DNA of 64,000 bases. It comes from Oscillospiraceae bacterium. GTDB lineage: Bacteria; Bacillota; Clostridia; Oscillospirales; Ruminococcaceae. Below the pieces are notes generated by a model. It saw nothing but the letters and a program-made list of their open reading frames with translations, had not been told where the DNA came from and made no database searches. The stretch is taken from assembly GCA_020054675.1 (NCBI GenBank), contig JAIHAL010000001.1, forward strand, positions 268,738-332,737, in the 5' to 3' direction. The number at the start of each line of letters is the position of its first letter. The stretch's first letter is position 1. The position numbers were made by a program, and so were the translations under genes. Shown in pieces: positions 45,349 through 55,115 of the stretch.

Positions 45349-47223
45349 ATGTGCGGATATGTAGGGTTTACAAATAATATAAATAATTCCGGCATGGTTT
45401 TGGAAGAAATGATGGACAGAATTAGGCATAGAGGCCCAGATTCTGATGGAAAATATATAGACGAAAACATTGCTCTCGGCTTTCGCAGACTTAGCATAAT
45501 AGACCTTGCGCAAGGCAATCAGCCTATCTTAAATGAAGACGGCTCCAAGGTTCTGCTTTTTAACGGGGAAATTTATAATTTTCAGACTCTTAGGGATGAA
45601 CTCATAAAAGAAGGCCATGTTTTTAAAACCAAAACGGATTCCGAAGTATTGCTCCATGGATATGAACAATACGGCACTGAACTTTTAAATAAATTAAGAG
45701 GCATGTTTTCTTTTGTAATTTGGGATAAAAATAAAAAGGAACTTTTTGGCGCAAGGGATTTTTTTGGAATAAAACCTCTTTATTATGCTTTTATGGGTGA
45801 AAGTTTCTTGTTTGGCTCAGAAATAAAAAGCTTTTTGCCCCATCCGGAATTTGTTAAAGAATTAAATGAAACTGCTCTTGAAAATTATCTTACTTTTCAA
45901 TATTCCCCAACTTCCGAAACATTTTTTAAAAATGTTTATAAACTGCCCGCAGCGCATTATTTCATATACAAAAACAAAGAATTTACCGTAAAACGCTATT
46001 GGGAAATAAAATTTAACGAGGATGAAAAACCCTCGCTTGAAGAATGGGTTGAAGAAATTTCAAAGGTGTTTAAAAATTCCGTCGAGGCCCATAAGATAAG
46101 CGATGTTGAAGTCGGAAGCTTTCTTTCAAGCGGAGTTGATTCAAGCTATGTTGCAGCAGTGGCTAATGTCGACAAAACCTTTACAGTCGGATTCGGTGCT
46201 GATGAAAAATACAATGAAATAGGCTATGCAAAAGAATTTTCAAAATATATAGGAAAGGAAAATATAAGCAAAGTAATCTCTCCTGAGGAATATTGGAGCA
46301 ATATTGCAAAGATACAATACCATATGGACGAACCGCTTGCCGACCCAGCAGCAATAGCACTTTATTTTGTATCAAAAATAGCCTCTCAAAAAGTAAAAGT
46401 AGTGCTTTCCGGAGAAGGCGCCGATGAAATATTCGGAGGCTACAACATATACAAAGAGCCGGGAGATTTTCCGCTTTACAACAAAATTCCCAAATTCATA
46501 AGAAAAGGAATAGGTGCAGCAGCATCGGCATTGCCCGCAAAAAGAGGTTTGAATTTTCTCGTTCGCAGAGGCAAAGACCTTGAAGAAAGATTTATCGGAA
46601 ACGCATACATGTTTTCCGAAAAAGAACGCAAAAATATTTTGAAAATAAAAACCAACGCTCCCGAAGCTGCACAAATAACAAAGCCCTTTTACGAAAAAGT
46701 TAAGGATAAAGACGACGTTACTAAAATGCAGTACCTTGATTTGCACTTGTGGATGACAGGCGATATCTTATTAAAAGCCGATAAGATGAGCATGGCAAAT
46801 TCGCTTGAATTAAGGGTTCCTTTCCTTGACAAGGAAGTAATGAAAGTGGCTCAAAGAATCCCATCAAAATACCGTGTTACAAAAGAAAATACAAAATATG
46901 CAATGCGCCTTGCGGCATTAAGGGCCACTCCCCCGCAAACCGCAAACAAGAAGAAACTCGGCTTCCCTGTTCCGACAAGAGTATGGCTTAAAGAGGATAA
47001 ATATTATAATATCGTAAAAAATATGTTCAACTCCAAAGAAGCTAAGCAATTTTTCAATACAGAGGAAATAATAAAATATCTTGACGAACACAAAGAGGGT
47101 AAAAAGGACAACAGCAGAAAAATTTGGACCATTTTTATTTTTCTTGTGTGGTACAAAATTTATTTCGGCGGCAATGACCCTTTAAAGGAAATAGAAAATT
47201 TCAACATCTTTCAAGGAGCATAA
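45349..47223 (+). CDS. asnB: Asparagine synthase (glutamine-hydrolysing)
   Basis: Makes asparagine from aspartate, glutamine and ATP. I start at ATG 45349, with TGGAGG five bases upstream, so that Cys2 (MCGYVGF) becomes the N-terminal nucleophile of the class II glutaminase domain. The longer frame would bury this cysteine and is wrong. The 624 residues continue with RHRGPDSDG, the NGEIYN segment, and the synthetase domain with the PP-loop SSGVDSSY near 264 and SGEGADEIFGGY near 350. First gene of a three-gene plus-strand operon with no obvious amino acid pathway partner. Confidence 0.96.
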   Translation: MCGYVGFTNNINNSGMVLEEMMDRIRHRGPDSDGKYIDENIALGFRRLSIIDLAQGNQPILNEDGSKVLLFNGEIYNFQTLRDELIKEGHVFKTKTDSEVLLHGYEQYGTELLNKLRGMFSFVIWDKNKKELFGARDFFGIKPLYYAFMGESFLFGSEIKSFLPHPEFVKELNETALENYLTFQYSPTSETFFKNVYKLPAAHYFIYKNKEFTVKRYWEIKFNEDEKPSLEEWVEEISKVFKNSVEAHKISDVEVGSFLSSGVDSSYVAAVANVDKTFTVGFGADEKYNEIGYAKEFSKYIGKENISKVISPEEYWSNIAKIQYHMDEPLADPAAIALYFVSKIASQKVKVVLSGEGADEIFGGYNIYKEPGDFPLYNKIPKFIRKGIGAAASALPAKRGLNFLVRRGKDLEERFIGNAYMFSEKERKNILKIKTNAPEAAQITKPFYEKVKDKDDVTKMQYLDLHLWMTGDILLKADKMSMANSLELRVPFLDKEVMKVAQRIPSKYRVTKENTKYAMRLAALRATPPQTANKKKLGFPVPTRVWLKEDKYYNIVKNMFNSKEAKQFFNTEEIIKYLDEHKEGKKDNSRKIWTIFIFLVWYKIYFGGNDPLKEIENFNIFQGA

Positions 47224-47229
47224 TTAAGA

Positions 47230-47898
47230 ATGGCAAGCAATGTAACCTACAAGTATATAAGACAAAACCCGGATATCATAACTTATATCACAAAGGCAGA
47301 TGAAGCGCTTTGCGCCCAAGGTTATACAGAGCATTCTTTCGCCCACGTTGAAAAAGTGGCGGCAAATGCAAGCATGATTTTAAAAACCTTAAATTACTCT
47401 GAACGCGAATGCGAACTTGCTGAAATTGCAGGCTTTATGCACGACATCGGCAATGTCATAAACCGCGTGGATCATGCCCAGAGCGGGGCCGTTATGGCAT
47501 TCAGGCTTCTTGACAATTTAAGCATGCCCGCCGCAGAAATATGTTCAATTATTTCAGCAATAGGCAATCACGATGAAAGCACCGCACAGCCGCTAAATCC
47601 AATATCGGCCGCATTGATACTTGCCGACAAAACCGATGTACGCCGCAGCAGGGTTCGCAACACCGACCTCATAACATTTGACATTCATGACCGTGTAAAT
47701 TATGCAGTTGAAAGCTCAAATTTATCATTCAACCAAGACAAAACCTCTCTTGTACTCAACCTTAAAATAGATACAAGCATTTCTTCGGTTATGGAATATT
47801 TTGAGATATTCATGGGCAGAATGCTGCTTTGCAAAAAAGCGGCACTTTATCTCGGCATAAAATTTGAACTCATAATCAACGGAACAAATATCCTGTAA
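47230..47898 (+). CDS. HD-domain phosphohydrolase
   Basis: A 222-residue protein with an HD metal-dependent phosphohydrolase domain: an early histidine in EHSFAHVEKV, the HD pair in GFMHDIGN near 75, a third motif with ISAIGNHDE near 115 and an aspartate in LADKTDVRRSR. The C-terminal third has no clear match and includes a predicted beta-rich segment. The substrate is unknown (nucleotides and cyclic dinucleotides are typical for the fold). It lies 6 bp after asnB and 11 bp before uvsE. Confidence 0.8.
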   Translation: MASNVTYKYIRQNPDIITYITKADEALCAQGYTEHSFAHVEKVAANASMILKTLNYSERECELAEIAGFMHDIGNVINRVDHAQSGAVMAFRLLDNLSMPAAEICSIISAIGNHDESTAQPLNPISAALILADKTDVRRSRVRNTDLITFDIHDRVNYAVESSNLSFNQDKTSLVLNLKIDTSISSVMEYFEIFMGRMLLCKKAALYLGIKFELIINGTNIL

Positions 47899-47909
47899 AG
47901 GAGCAATTC

Positions 47910-49163
47910 ATGAGCATAGGTTATGCCTGCATTACGGTTGGAGTGCCTGATACAGCTCTTTCAAGCTGTGTTATGAAAAATGCTTCTCCAGAAAGGCTTA
48001 AAGAGCTTATAGAACATAATTTAAACTCACTTGAAAACATGATTTCCTACAATGCCGAAAATGCTATAAAGCTTTTCAGAATAAGCTCGGATTTGATTCC
48101 TTTTGGCTCAAGTCCCGCAAATACGCTTCCTTGGCAGGATATTTTTAAAGAAAAGTTTGAAAGCATAGGTAAAAAAATATCGCAAAACGGAATAAGGGTT
48201 TCCATGCATCCCGGGCAGTATACGGTGCTGAATTCTCCTGATTCAGAAGTGGTAAAAAAATCAATTGAAGATTTAAGATACCATTTTAACGTATTAAAGC
48301 TTTTAGGTACAAAATCCGAAAACAAGATAATTCTTCATGTAGGAGGAGTTTACGGCGATAAAGCTTCCGCTTTGGCGCGGTTTTGCGAAAATTTTTCTTG
48401 TCTTGATGATGAAATTAAAGAACGTATTGCAATTGAAAACGATGAAAGAAATTACAATGCGGAGGATGTGCTTGATTTAGCACAAAAGCTTGGCATTCCA
48501 GCGGTATTTGATAATTTGCACAACTCAATAAATCCATCCGGAATTTCAGACGAAAATAAATTAATAAAACTTTTTGCCCAAACATGGAAACAAAAAGATG
48601 GACGGCAGAAAATACATTATTCGGAGCAAAAGCCTAACGCAAAGGCCGGTTCTCATTCCGACAGCGTTTCGGCAAAAAAGTTTTTAGATTTTTACAGAAA
48701 AATAAACGGTTCCTCCCTTGATATAATGCTTGAAGTAAAAGACAAAAATCTTTCAGCTGTAAAATGCTTAAACCTTCTCTCGGAAGAAAAAAATATAAAA
48801 GCTCTTGAAAATGAATGGAGCAAATACAAATACAATGTGCTTGAAATGTCCCCGGCCTGCTATGGAAGCATCAGGGAGCTTTTAAAAGACAAAACTGCCT
48901 ATCCTGCTGAAGATTTTTATGCCCTTATTGAGGAAGCTCTTATTTCCCCATTATCCAAACAAAATATCGAAAATGCGGCTCTACACATATGGGGGTATTT
49001 TAAAAAATATGCATCCCAAGCTGAACGCAAGGGATTTTTTACCCGGCTTGAAAATTATTTGGACGGAAAGACAAGTCTTTTAGCGGTAAAGAATTTCTTA
49101 TTAAAACTTGCACAAAAATATGATGAAAAATATCTGCTTCACTCATATTATTTTTGGATTTAA
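47910..49163 (+). CDS. uvsE: UV damage endonuclease
   Basis: UVDE-family TIM-barrel repair nuclease that nicks DNA 5' to UV photoproducts and some abasic sites without a glycosylase. 417 residues. The MSIGYACITVGVP start, FRISSDLIPFGSSP, the RVSMHPGQYTVLNSPD metal region, LHVGGVYGDK and FDNLHNSINP blocks are diagnostic. The C-terminal 110 residues are an extension beyond the core. GGAG precedes the start. Together with the HD protein and asnB it forms a plus-strand island in an otherwise minus-strand region. Confidence 0.92.
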   Translation: MSIGYACITVGVPDTALSSCVMKNASPERLKELIEHNLNSLENMISYNAENAIKLFRISSDLIPFGSSPANTLPWQDIFKEKFESIGKKISQNGIRVSMHPGQYTVLNSPDSEVVKKSIEDLRYHFNVLKLLGTKSENKIILHVGGVYGDKASALARFCENFSCLDDEIKERIAIENDERNYNAEDVLDLAQKLGIPAVFDNLHNSINPSGISDENKLIKLFAQTWKQKDGRQKIHYSEQKPNAKAGSHSDSVSAKKFLDFYRKINGSSLDIMLEVKDKNLSAVKCLNLLSEEKNIKALENEWSKYKYNVLEMSPACYGSIRELLKDKTAYPAEDFYALIEEALISPLSKQNIENAALHIWGYFKKYASQAERKGFFTRLENYLDGKTSLLAVKNFLLKLAQKYDEKYLLHSYYFWI

Positions 49164-49201
49164 AAAATCCGGTACGCATTGCAGCGCACCGGATTTTTGT
49201 T
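49163..49201 (+). terminator. Bidirectional terminator between uvsE and the GH2 gene
   Basis: The stem AAATCCGGTACGC/GCGCACCGGATTT (one A-C mismatch) with a six-base loop is followed by TTTTTG on the plus strand and by T-rich sequence on the minus strand. It serves the converging uvsE and glycosidase genes. Confidence 0.85.
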
Positions 49202-49202
49202 T

Positions 49203-51983
49203 TTATCCTAAAATTTCAGCAAGTTCATTGAGGGATGCTTCATATTTTGGACAAAATTCATCAGAATTCATGTACTCAATTATACTGCGTTCAAGCCATT
49301 TTGCAGGAAGGCTGTCCTTAACGGATTGCAAATCGCAAGTGCATACAAGCAATTTGCCTTTTCCTGCTCTTGCTTCAAAGATAATGCCAAGCTTATGGCT
49401 TCTTTCAAAATTGTCTATATCAAATACCAAAGGTTCAATTTTGCTGCCATCAAGTATCAACGCGCGCGAATTTGAAACAATATCATACCATTGCGGCGTC
49501 GAATATTCCTCTGACGGAAAAGTGCTGAAAATAGGATGATTATTTTCCACCAACAAGCCGTGCGTGCCTATTGGAACAGGCTTGCCCATGCTTTCGGAAA
49601 TTGTCCGGAACATTGGATAACACCAAAAATCGGTGCAATATGTACCTTCGATTGAATTTTTATCATTTAAATTTTCAGGATACAAAAGTACATTTCCACC
49701 TTTTTCAAGAGCATTCAAAGCAGTTTTTAAATCCCTTGCAACGGTCACTTCGGAATAAATTTCTTTTTCCGAAATTTCAGGATAAATCCATATATTGTAA
49801 TTATTTTTAATGCCGAAATTTAAAATGTTTACTTCAACAAAAAGTTTTTTTGGCATAGAAAATTCAGGTATTTTCACTTTAAAATCAGTTAGAGCATAAA
49901 CTCCGCTGGCATATTCGCAGGAAATTTTCTTTTCATCGCAAACATAAATTTCCTTCTCATCAAAAATTTTAAACTGAACTTGGGAATTAGAAAACTTATT
50001 TTCTCCAAAATATGCAAGCTTAACCGGAACTGAAATTTCTTCGCCGGTCTTAAATATAAATCGTGAAAATTCCGCAAGTAAAACTGTTTCAGAGCAAAAT
50101 TCCCGCCACTCTTCAGCTGAAATTACACCCTTATTTTCCATAAAAGCATTTAAAATTCCCACCAAGGCTGTTCCCTGTCCGGGGAAATCCTGCAAGTCAA
50201 GAATCTGAAAACCGGCAAGCTCATTGCTGCGAAGAGCCGTTTCAATTTCCGCTTTATAGCAATCCGCCGCAAATCTTCCGGATGCCTTGAAAAACCTATC
50301 CGCAAGGTGGAGCAATCCCTTTTCGGCCATTGTTTTTCTAAATACTTCAAAATTCCTTGCTTTAAGCACTCCGGTATATTTTTCAATTTCTGAAAAATCC
50401 GGAAACATTGCATACTGCCCTATTTCATGTGAAACTACCGGAACGTTTGGTATGATTTCCTGCAAAGCATCAGCTTTGACGGTTTTTGTGCCTGTACCAT
50501 ATTGTATCGTTATATCGCCGGATTCCGTTTCACCATCTGATACATTTGACGGGCGTATAAAATTGTCATAATTATGGTTTGAATTAGGCGCCGCAGTTTG
50601 TATATGGCCTTGCGGAGCATCACACATAGCATAAGAGCCCCTGAAAAGCCTATCCCTTGAAAAACGTACTCCGCAGAAAAAGTCATCGTTATCCAAAATG
50701 CAAGGAACAAATTGAAAATTATTTGAGCCTTGCGTATACAAATGCCTCGGGTCATAATTTCTATACAAGCCAAGAATTGTATTAAGGCGTTCCCTGCTCC
50801 CCCAAAGCTCATTGCCAAGCGACATCATAACAAATGACGGATGGTTGCCGAATTCGTCCAGAATTCTAAATCCTTCATCGATAAGATATTGTTGTGCCTT
50901 TTCGTCATGATTTTCCTCGCCTTCTTCGGTAACTGTTCCCCAAAAAGGCAATTCAGGCTCCATGTATATTCCAAGCATATCTGCCGCCGTAAACGCCGCA
51001 TCCGGCGGGCAGCAGGTATGGAAACGGTAATGGTTTATCCCATATTCCTTAGCCTTGCCAAGAACTTTAAGCCAGCTGTCAACATCCGTCGGAGCATGGC
51101 CTGTAAGCGGAAATACAAGCCCGTCATGCTTTCCTCTTAAAAAAGTCCTCTTTCCGTTAATTTCAAAATATTTTCCTGCCGCTTTAAAATCTCTAAGCCC
51201 AAAAGAAAGTTCATATTCATCAAGCATAACACCGTTTTCATTTTTCAATGTCAATTTCAGGCTGTACAGATGCGGATTATATTCGCTCCAGCATTGTGCC
51301 GAATCATCAAGGAAATATGTGAAATCGTTTTCGCCTTTGAGCAAAAAATATTCGGATTTTTTAAATTCACTATCCCCATCAAAAGCAAAAACGGATAAAG
51401 CACATTTTTCGGCTCCATTTAAAGCAGCCTTAATCTTTACAGCCTTTTTCTGTGCATCCGGATAAAGTTTTATACCGCTTAAATAGGTTTTATAAAGTTC
51501 TTCTATATAAATTCCGCCGGTTATTCCATTCCAGTTTGTTTGAGTATCCGGAGATGTCATATGTCCGCCTTTTACAGGATATGAAGTATTATCCACCATA
51601 ACAGTCAGCTTGATTTTCTTTTTTGCATATGGAGTAATATAGTATCTATGCGATGCGCAAAGACTATTGTTGCTTCCCACATAAACATCATCCACCCACA
51701 AATGTGAAACCCTTGTCCTTTCAAGCACCAAAAAATATTCCTTGTCCTCGGTGTTTCTCAAATCAACAGCTCTGGAATACCATGTAAAGCCTTCAAAATA
51801 ATACGGGTCTGTCAGATATCCTGTATTTATTTCATCAGATGGCTTTGTCTTTTTGGCGGTTGAAACTGTTGCCGGCAAAATAATTTCATCATCAAAGTCT
51901 TTTTTAAAGTAATTTTCGGTTAAGCCTTTTTTTTCAGCATCAAGGCAAAAATTCCATTTGCCTTTCAGGTCAATTTTTTTCAT
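49203..51983 (-). CDS. Glycoside hydrolase family 2 protein
   Basis: A 926-residue cytoplasmic (no signal peptide) retaining glycosidase. Order: a jelly-roll sugar-binding domain (about 1-170), an immunoglobulin-like domain (about 175-275), a TIM barrel (about 280-600) with the acid/base in MSLGNELWGS and the likely nucleophile glutamate in VVSHEIGQYA, and a C-terminal region (about 730-926) resembling a glutamine-amidotransferase-like domain. Family 2 covers beta-galactosidase, glucuronidase and mannosidase. The loop sequences do not match LacZ or UidA closely, so the sugar is unknown. It is monocistronic. Confidence 0.85.
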   Translation of the reverse strand: MKKIDLKGKWNFCLDAEKKGLTENYFKKDFDDEIILPATVSTAKKTKPSDEINTGYLTDPYYFEGFTWYSRAVDLRNTEDKEYFLVLERTRVSHLWVDDVYVGSNNSLCASHRYYITPYAKKKIKLTVMVDNTSYPVKGGHMTSPDTQTNWNGITGGIYIEELYKTYLSGIKLYPDAQKKAVKIKAALNGAEKCALSVFAFDGDSEFKKSEYFLLKGENDFTYFLDDSAQCWSEYNPHLYSLKLTLKNENGVMLDEYELSFGLRDFKAAGKYFEINGKRTFLRGKHDGLVFPLTGHAPTDVDSWLKVLGKAKEYGINHYRFHTCCPPDAAFTAADMLGIYMEPELPFWGTVTEEGEENHDEKAQQYLIDEGFRILDEFGNHPSFVMMSLGNELWGSRERLNTILGLYRNYDPRHLYTQGSNNFQFVPCILDNDDFFCGVRFSRDRLFRGSYAMCDAPQGHIQTAAPNSNHNYDNFIRPSNVSDGETESGDITIQYGTGTKTVKADALQEIIPNVPVVSHEIGQYAMFPDFSEIEKYTGVLKARNFEVFRKTMAEKGLLHLADRFFKASGRFAADCYKAEIETALRSNELAGFQILDLQDFPGQGTALVGILNAFMENKGVISAEEWREFCSETVLLAEFSRFIFKTGEEISVPVKLAYFGENKFSNSQVQFKIFDEKEIYVCDEKKISCEYASGVYALTDFKVKIPEFSMPKKLFVEVNILNFGIKNNYNIWIYPEISEKEIYSEVTVARDLKTALNALEKGGNVLLYPENLNDKNSIEGTYCTDFWCYPMFRTISESMGKPVPIGTHGLLVENNHPIFSTFPSEEYSTPQWYDIVSNSRALILDGSKIEPLVFDIDNFERSHKLGIIFEARAGKGKLLVCTCDLQSVKDSLPAKWLERSIIEYMNSDEFCPKYEASLNELAEILG

Positions 51984-52025
51984 TGCCGCTTGCTCCTTTT
52001 TTATAATTTTCGACTTTTATTATAT

Positions 52026-52031
52026 CAACAA
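52026..52031 (-). promoter_or_regulatory. Possible promoter of the GH2 gene
   Basis: The minus strand shows TGA-TATAAT, an extended -10, roughly 40 bp before the start, with a weak TGGACT at 17 bp upstream. The position given is approximate. Confidence 0.35.
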
Positions 52032-52064
52032 AGAAACAAAAAGTCCAGTAAGCAGCAAAAATAA

Positions 52065-52103
52065 AAAAATCCGGCAAATTTTAATATTTAGCCGGATTTT
52101 TTA
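52065..52103 (-). terminator. Terminator overlapping the end of thiF
   Basis: On the minus strand AAATCCGGC pairs with GCCGGATTT around a loop that contains the thiF stop codon, followed by TTTTTTT. The 5' arm of the stem is thus coding sequence. Confidence 0.85.
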
Positions 52104-52854
52104 TTGTGGCATTTTCCCCGCAAAGCGGGCAGCTGCGTTTTTTGCTCCAATCAATCACACGAAAAGATGAGTTAAGACCGTCAAAAATTAAAAGTCTGCC
52201 AAAAAGCGGCTCACCTATGCCAAGCAAAAGTTTTACCGCCTCAAAAGCTTGAAGGGAACCTATTACTCCCGCTGTCGTTCCTATTATCCCTTTGAAAGAT
52301 TTTTCCTTTGGCAAATCCGGATAAAGACATCTGTAACACGGTGTTTTTCCGGGAACAATCGTCATAAGCAATCCCTCAAAACCGCAAACTGCGCCTTCAA
52401 TAACCGGCTTTTGCAAAAAATAACAGCTGTCATTGATTAAAAACCTTGTTTCAAAATTATCTACAGCATCAATTATAACATCATAATTTTTTACCGTATC
52501 TGCAATATTTTCATATGTCAATTTTATACAGTGCTTGTTTATTTGCACATCCGGATTTAATGAAGAAAGCTTTTCGGCGGCAGAATCAATTTTAAATCTC
52601 CCGATATCATTTGTTGCATGAAGAATTTGCCTGTTTAAATTTGAAAGCGAAACTTCATCAAAATCGGCAAGGCCTATTGTTCCAATCCCGGCAGCCGTAA
52701 GATAATATGCAGCCGGAGAGCCAAGTCCTCCTACCCCGGCAACAAGAACTTTTGAAGACTTAAGCTTCTCCTGTCCCTTAATTCCTATGCCGTCCAGCAT
52801 AATTTGTCTTTCATATCTGCTTAAATCGCTTTCGGAAAGCACATCATCCACCAC
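52081..52854 (-). CDS. thiF: ThiF family adenylyltransferase
   Basis: Activates the ThiS C-terminus by adenylation for sulfur transfer in thiazole synthesis. 257 residues. N-terminal RYERQIMLDGIG, the ATP loop GVGGLGSPAAYYL near 40, the DFDEVSLSNLNRQ segment, and zinc cysteines CYRC (near 173) and CPLCG (near 246). The family includes MoeB and HesA, but adjacency to thiS, thiG and thiH settles the role. The GTG start lies inside the end of thiS, so the two are coupled. Confidence 0.93.
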   Translation of the reverse strand: MVDDVLSESDLSRYERQIMLDGIGIKGQEKLKSSKVLVAGVGGLGSPAAYYLTAAGIGTIGLADFDEVSLSNLNRQILHATNDIGRFKIDSAAEKLSSLNPDVQINKHCIKLTYENIADTVKNYDVIIDAVDNFETRFLINDSCYFLQKPVIEGAVCGFEGLLMTIVPGKTPCYRCLYPDLPKEKSFKGIIGTTAGVIGSLQAFEAVKLLLGIGEPLFGRLLIFDGLNSSFRVIDWSKKRSCPLCGENATIKNPAKY

Positions 52855-53044
52855 CCATAAATTTTACTATTTCTATGTTGTCGCCGTCATTTACAAGAAT
52901 TTCTCCCCATTTTTCCCTTTCAGGTATTTCATAATTATGTTCTATTACAACAGAATTGGGATTTACTCTTTTAAAATCCAACAATGACAAAAGAGTCATT
53001 CCTTTTTCTATATTTTCTTCTTTCCCGTTTATTTTTACTATCAT
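52844..53044 (-). CDS. thiS: Sulfur carrier protein ThiS
   Basis: A 66-residue ubiquitin-like carrier that delivers sulfur as a C-terminal thiocarboxylate. It begins MIVKINGKEENIEKG and ends KFMGGG, the glycine tail required for activation. The final glycine codon precedes the stop directly. Located between thiH and thiF. Confidence 0.93.
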   Translation of the reverse strand: MIVKINGKEENIEKGMTLLSLLDFKRVNPNSVVIEHNYEIPEREKWGEILVNDGDNIEIVKFMGGG

Positions 53045-53053
53045 AAAGACCTC

Positions 53054-54157
53054 CTATATTGCCTGCCAATCTTTTAAAACCGGCTGCCATCCTTTTTGGC
53101 AAAGCATCCTTTTAATCTCCTTAACGCTTCTTGAATCGGAGATATCAAACTGTCCTTCGGTTTTGTTTGGAAGAGTATATCCTCCTACTTCGGTCGATGA
53201 GCCTGCCGACATTTTTGTAACCCCAAGGCCTATTAAATTATCGCGGAAAGACGCCTTTTCCCTTGTGGAAATTGTTATCCCCGCCCTCGGCATATAAAGT
53301 CTGAGCGCAAGCATAATCTGCACCAATTTTTTATCGCTTACTTCAAATTTAGGCGCAAAATGTCCTGCCGACGGTCTTATTCTTGGAAGTGAAACACTTA
53401 TTTCAACATCCGGATATTTATCTTGGAGATATTTTGCATGAAGACCAGTAAAAAACGCTTCGCTCTCCACATTGTCAAGCCCAAGAAGGGCACCTATGCC
53501 AACGCTCCTCATCGATGCCATGCAGGCGCGTTCGGGAGCATCAAGCCTGTTCAAGTAATTATGCTTTGGGCCTTTGGGATGCATAAGCTTATATGTTTCT
53601 TCATTATAAACTTCTTGAAACATTGTAAAGCCATCCACTCCGGCCTTTACAAGTTCCCTGTATTCATCGGTTGAAAGAGGATAAACCTCAATAGAAACCG
53701 AATCAAAATATTTTTTTAAAACTCCCACGCATGCTTTCATGTATTCCGGAGGACTTTGGACTCTTGATTCCCCTGTCAAAATCAAAATATGTCTATGACC
53801 TGCCGCCGATATTGCCTTCGCTTCGCTTTCCACTTCTTCCAGCGTCAGCTTTTTGCGTGAAACTCCGCTGCATGAATTAAATCCACAGTATACGCAATGG
53901 TTTTCGCAAAAGTTTGAAAGGTAAAGCGGAGTAAACAAAAAAATTACCTTTCCAAAATGCTGAACGGTAAGCCTTGAAGCCTTTCTCGCCATTTCTTCCA
54001 AATGCTTTTGTGCCTTATCGGAAAGCAACGTCAAAAAATCAGTTTCATTCAAATCTTCTTTGCCTAAAATCCTTAAAATATCTTCATCATTTACGTTTTG
54101 AAAAAATCCGTCAAAATTAAAATCACGATAATTAAGATATTTTTCATAAAAACTCAT
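53054..54157 (-). CDS. thiH: 2-iminoacetate synthase (tyrosine lyase)
   Basis: Oxygen-sensitive radical SAM enzyme that cleaves tyrosine to dehydroglycine for the thiazole ring. 367 residues. The cluster cysteines are in [13 protein letters not shown] near residue 83. [15 protein letters not shown] and the [10 protein letters not shown] segment are family blocks. Use of ThiH rather than the oxygen-dependent ThiO fits an anaerobe. Follows thiG by 12 bp. Confidence 0.95.
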   Translation of the reverse strand: MSFYEKYLNYRDFNFDGFFQNVNDEDILRILGKEDLNETDFLTLLSDKAQKHLEEMARKASRLTVQHFGKVIFLFTPLYLSNFCENHCVYCGFNSCSGVSRKKLTLEEVESEAKAISAAGHRHILILTGESRVQSPPEYMKACVGVLKKYFDSVSIEVYPLSTDEYRELVKAGVDGFTMFQEVYNEETYKLMHPKGPKHNYLNRLDAPERACMASMRSVGIGALLGLDNVESEAFFTGLHAKYLQDKYPDVEISVSLPRIRPSAGHFAPKFEVSDKKLVQIMLALRLYMPRAGITISTREKASFRDNLIGLGVTKMSAGSSTEVGGYTLPNKTEGQFDISDSRSVKEIKRMLCQKGWQPVLKDWQAI

Positions 54158-54169
54158 TATGCCACTCCC

Positions 54170-54940
54170 TTAATCATTTAAAAATCCGGTAAGAGGAGAT
54201 GAAGCTTCGGCATATTCGCTTACCGTACCGGTTCCGGAAAGATATGCCGCTCTCCCCGCCTCAACGGCAAGCGCAAAGGCCTTTGCCATAAGCACCGGGT
54301 CTCCCGCGCTTGCTATGGCTGTATTGACAAGCACTGCAGCGGCACCTATTTCCATTGACTCAGCCGCTTCCGACGGTTTGCCAAGTCCTGCATCCACTAT
54401 CACGGGCAAATCTATTTCCCTTGCCATTATCTGTACAAGTTCTTTTGTTTTAAGTCCCTTATTTGTTCCTATCGGCGCACCAAGAGGCATGACCGCCGCC
54501 GCTCCCGCTTCTTTAAGCCGTCTTGCGGCGCTTAAATCAGGATTCATATATGGAAGCACCACAAACCCTTCTTTGGCAAGTATTTCAGTTGCCTTTATTG
54601 TTTCAATATTATCAGGCAAAAGATATTTATTGTCCGATATAACCTCAATTTTTATCCAGTTTCCGCATCCAGCGGCCCTTGCAAGCCTTGCAATCCTCAC
54701 CGCCTCCTCGGCATTCCTTGCGCCTGATGTATTCGGCATAAGTATGCAGTCCTTTGGTATGTAATTCAGCATATTTTCTTCCGCTGAATTAAAATCAATC
54801 CTTCTCACCGCAACTGTTACCACTTTTGCACCGGATGCCTTTATTACTTCCGGAATAAGCCTGTTTGAGGAAAATTTCCCGGTTCCCACAAAAAGTCTGC
54901 TGTTTATTTCTTTCCCGCCTATGATAAGTTTATCGCACAT
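54170..54940 (-). CDS. thiG: Thiazole synthase
   Basis: Condenses 1-deoxy-xylulose-5-phosphate, dehydroglycine and ThiS-bound sulfur to thiazole phosphate. About 256 residues from ATG 54940 (MCDKLIIGG), with GGAGG eight bases upstream. [19 protein letters not shown] with the Schiff-base lysine region, [15 protein letters not shown] and the phosphate-binding [11 protein letters not shown] are diagnostic. First gene after the TPP riboswitch, so its expression falls when thiamine diphosphate is high. Confidence 0.96.
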   Translation of the reverse strand: MCDKLIIGGKEINSRLFVGTGKFSSNRLIPEVIKASGAKVVTVAVRRIDFNSAEENMLNYIPKDCILMPNTSGARNAEEAVRIARLARAAGCGNWIKIEVISDNKYLLPDNIETIKATEILAKEGFVVLPYMNPDLSAARRLKEAGAAAVMPLGAPIGTNKGLKTKELVQIMAREIDLPVIVDAGLGKPSEAAESMEIGAAAVLVNTAIASAGDPVLMAKAFALAVEAGRAAYLSGTGTVSEYAEASSPLTGFLND

Positions 54941-54959
54941 TTTTAAAACCTCCAAGCAA

Positions 54960-54992
54960 AATAAAAAAGCCTGCCATCATGGCAAGCTTTTA
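54960..54992 (-). terminator. Riboswitch expression-platform terminator
   Basis: On the minus strand AAGCTTGCCA, a short loop, TGGCAGGCTT then TTTTTT, between the riboswitch and the thiG ribosome site. It is the likely off-state terminator. Confidence 0.8.
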
Positions 54993-55009
54993 TTGACTTT
55001 AAAAATCTA

Positions 55010-55092
55010 TGCTTTCCTACGATGGTTCTAACCACATCAGGTTCAAAGGGTTAAGATTAAAAATCTTTCTCAGCCTTACGGCACCCCCAGCA
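55010..55092 (-). promoter_or_regulatory. TPP riboswitch (THI element)
   Basis: On the minus strand the aptamer shows GGGGGTGCC, GGCTGAGA, the invariant ACCCTTTGAACCTGAT block, and the closing segment near GTAGGAAAGC. These are the P1-P5 hallmarks of the thiamine diphosphate riboswitch. It sits between a consensus promoter and a terminator upstream of thiGHSF, so it acts by transcription attenuation. Confidence 0.97.
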
Positions 55093-55115
55093 ACTGTATT
55101 CAATTTTCATTAACC

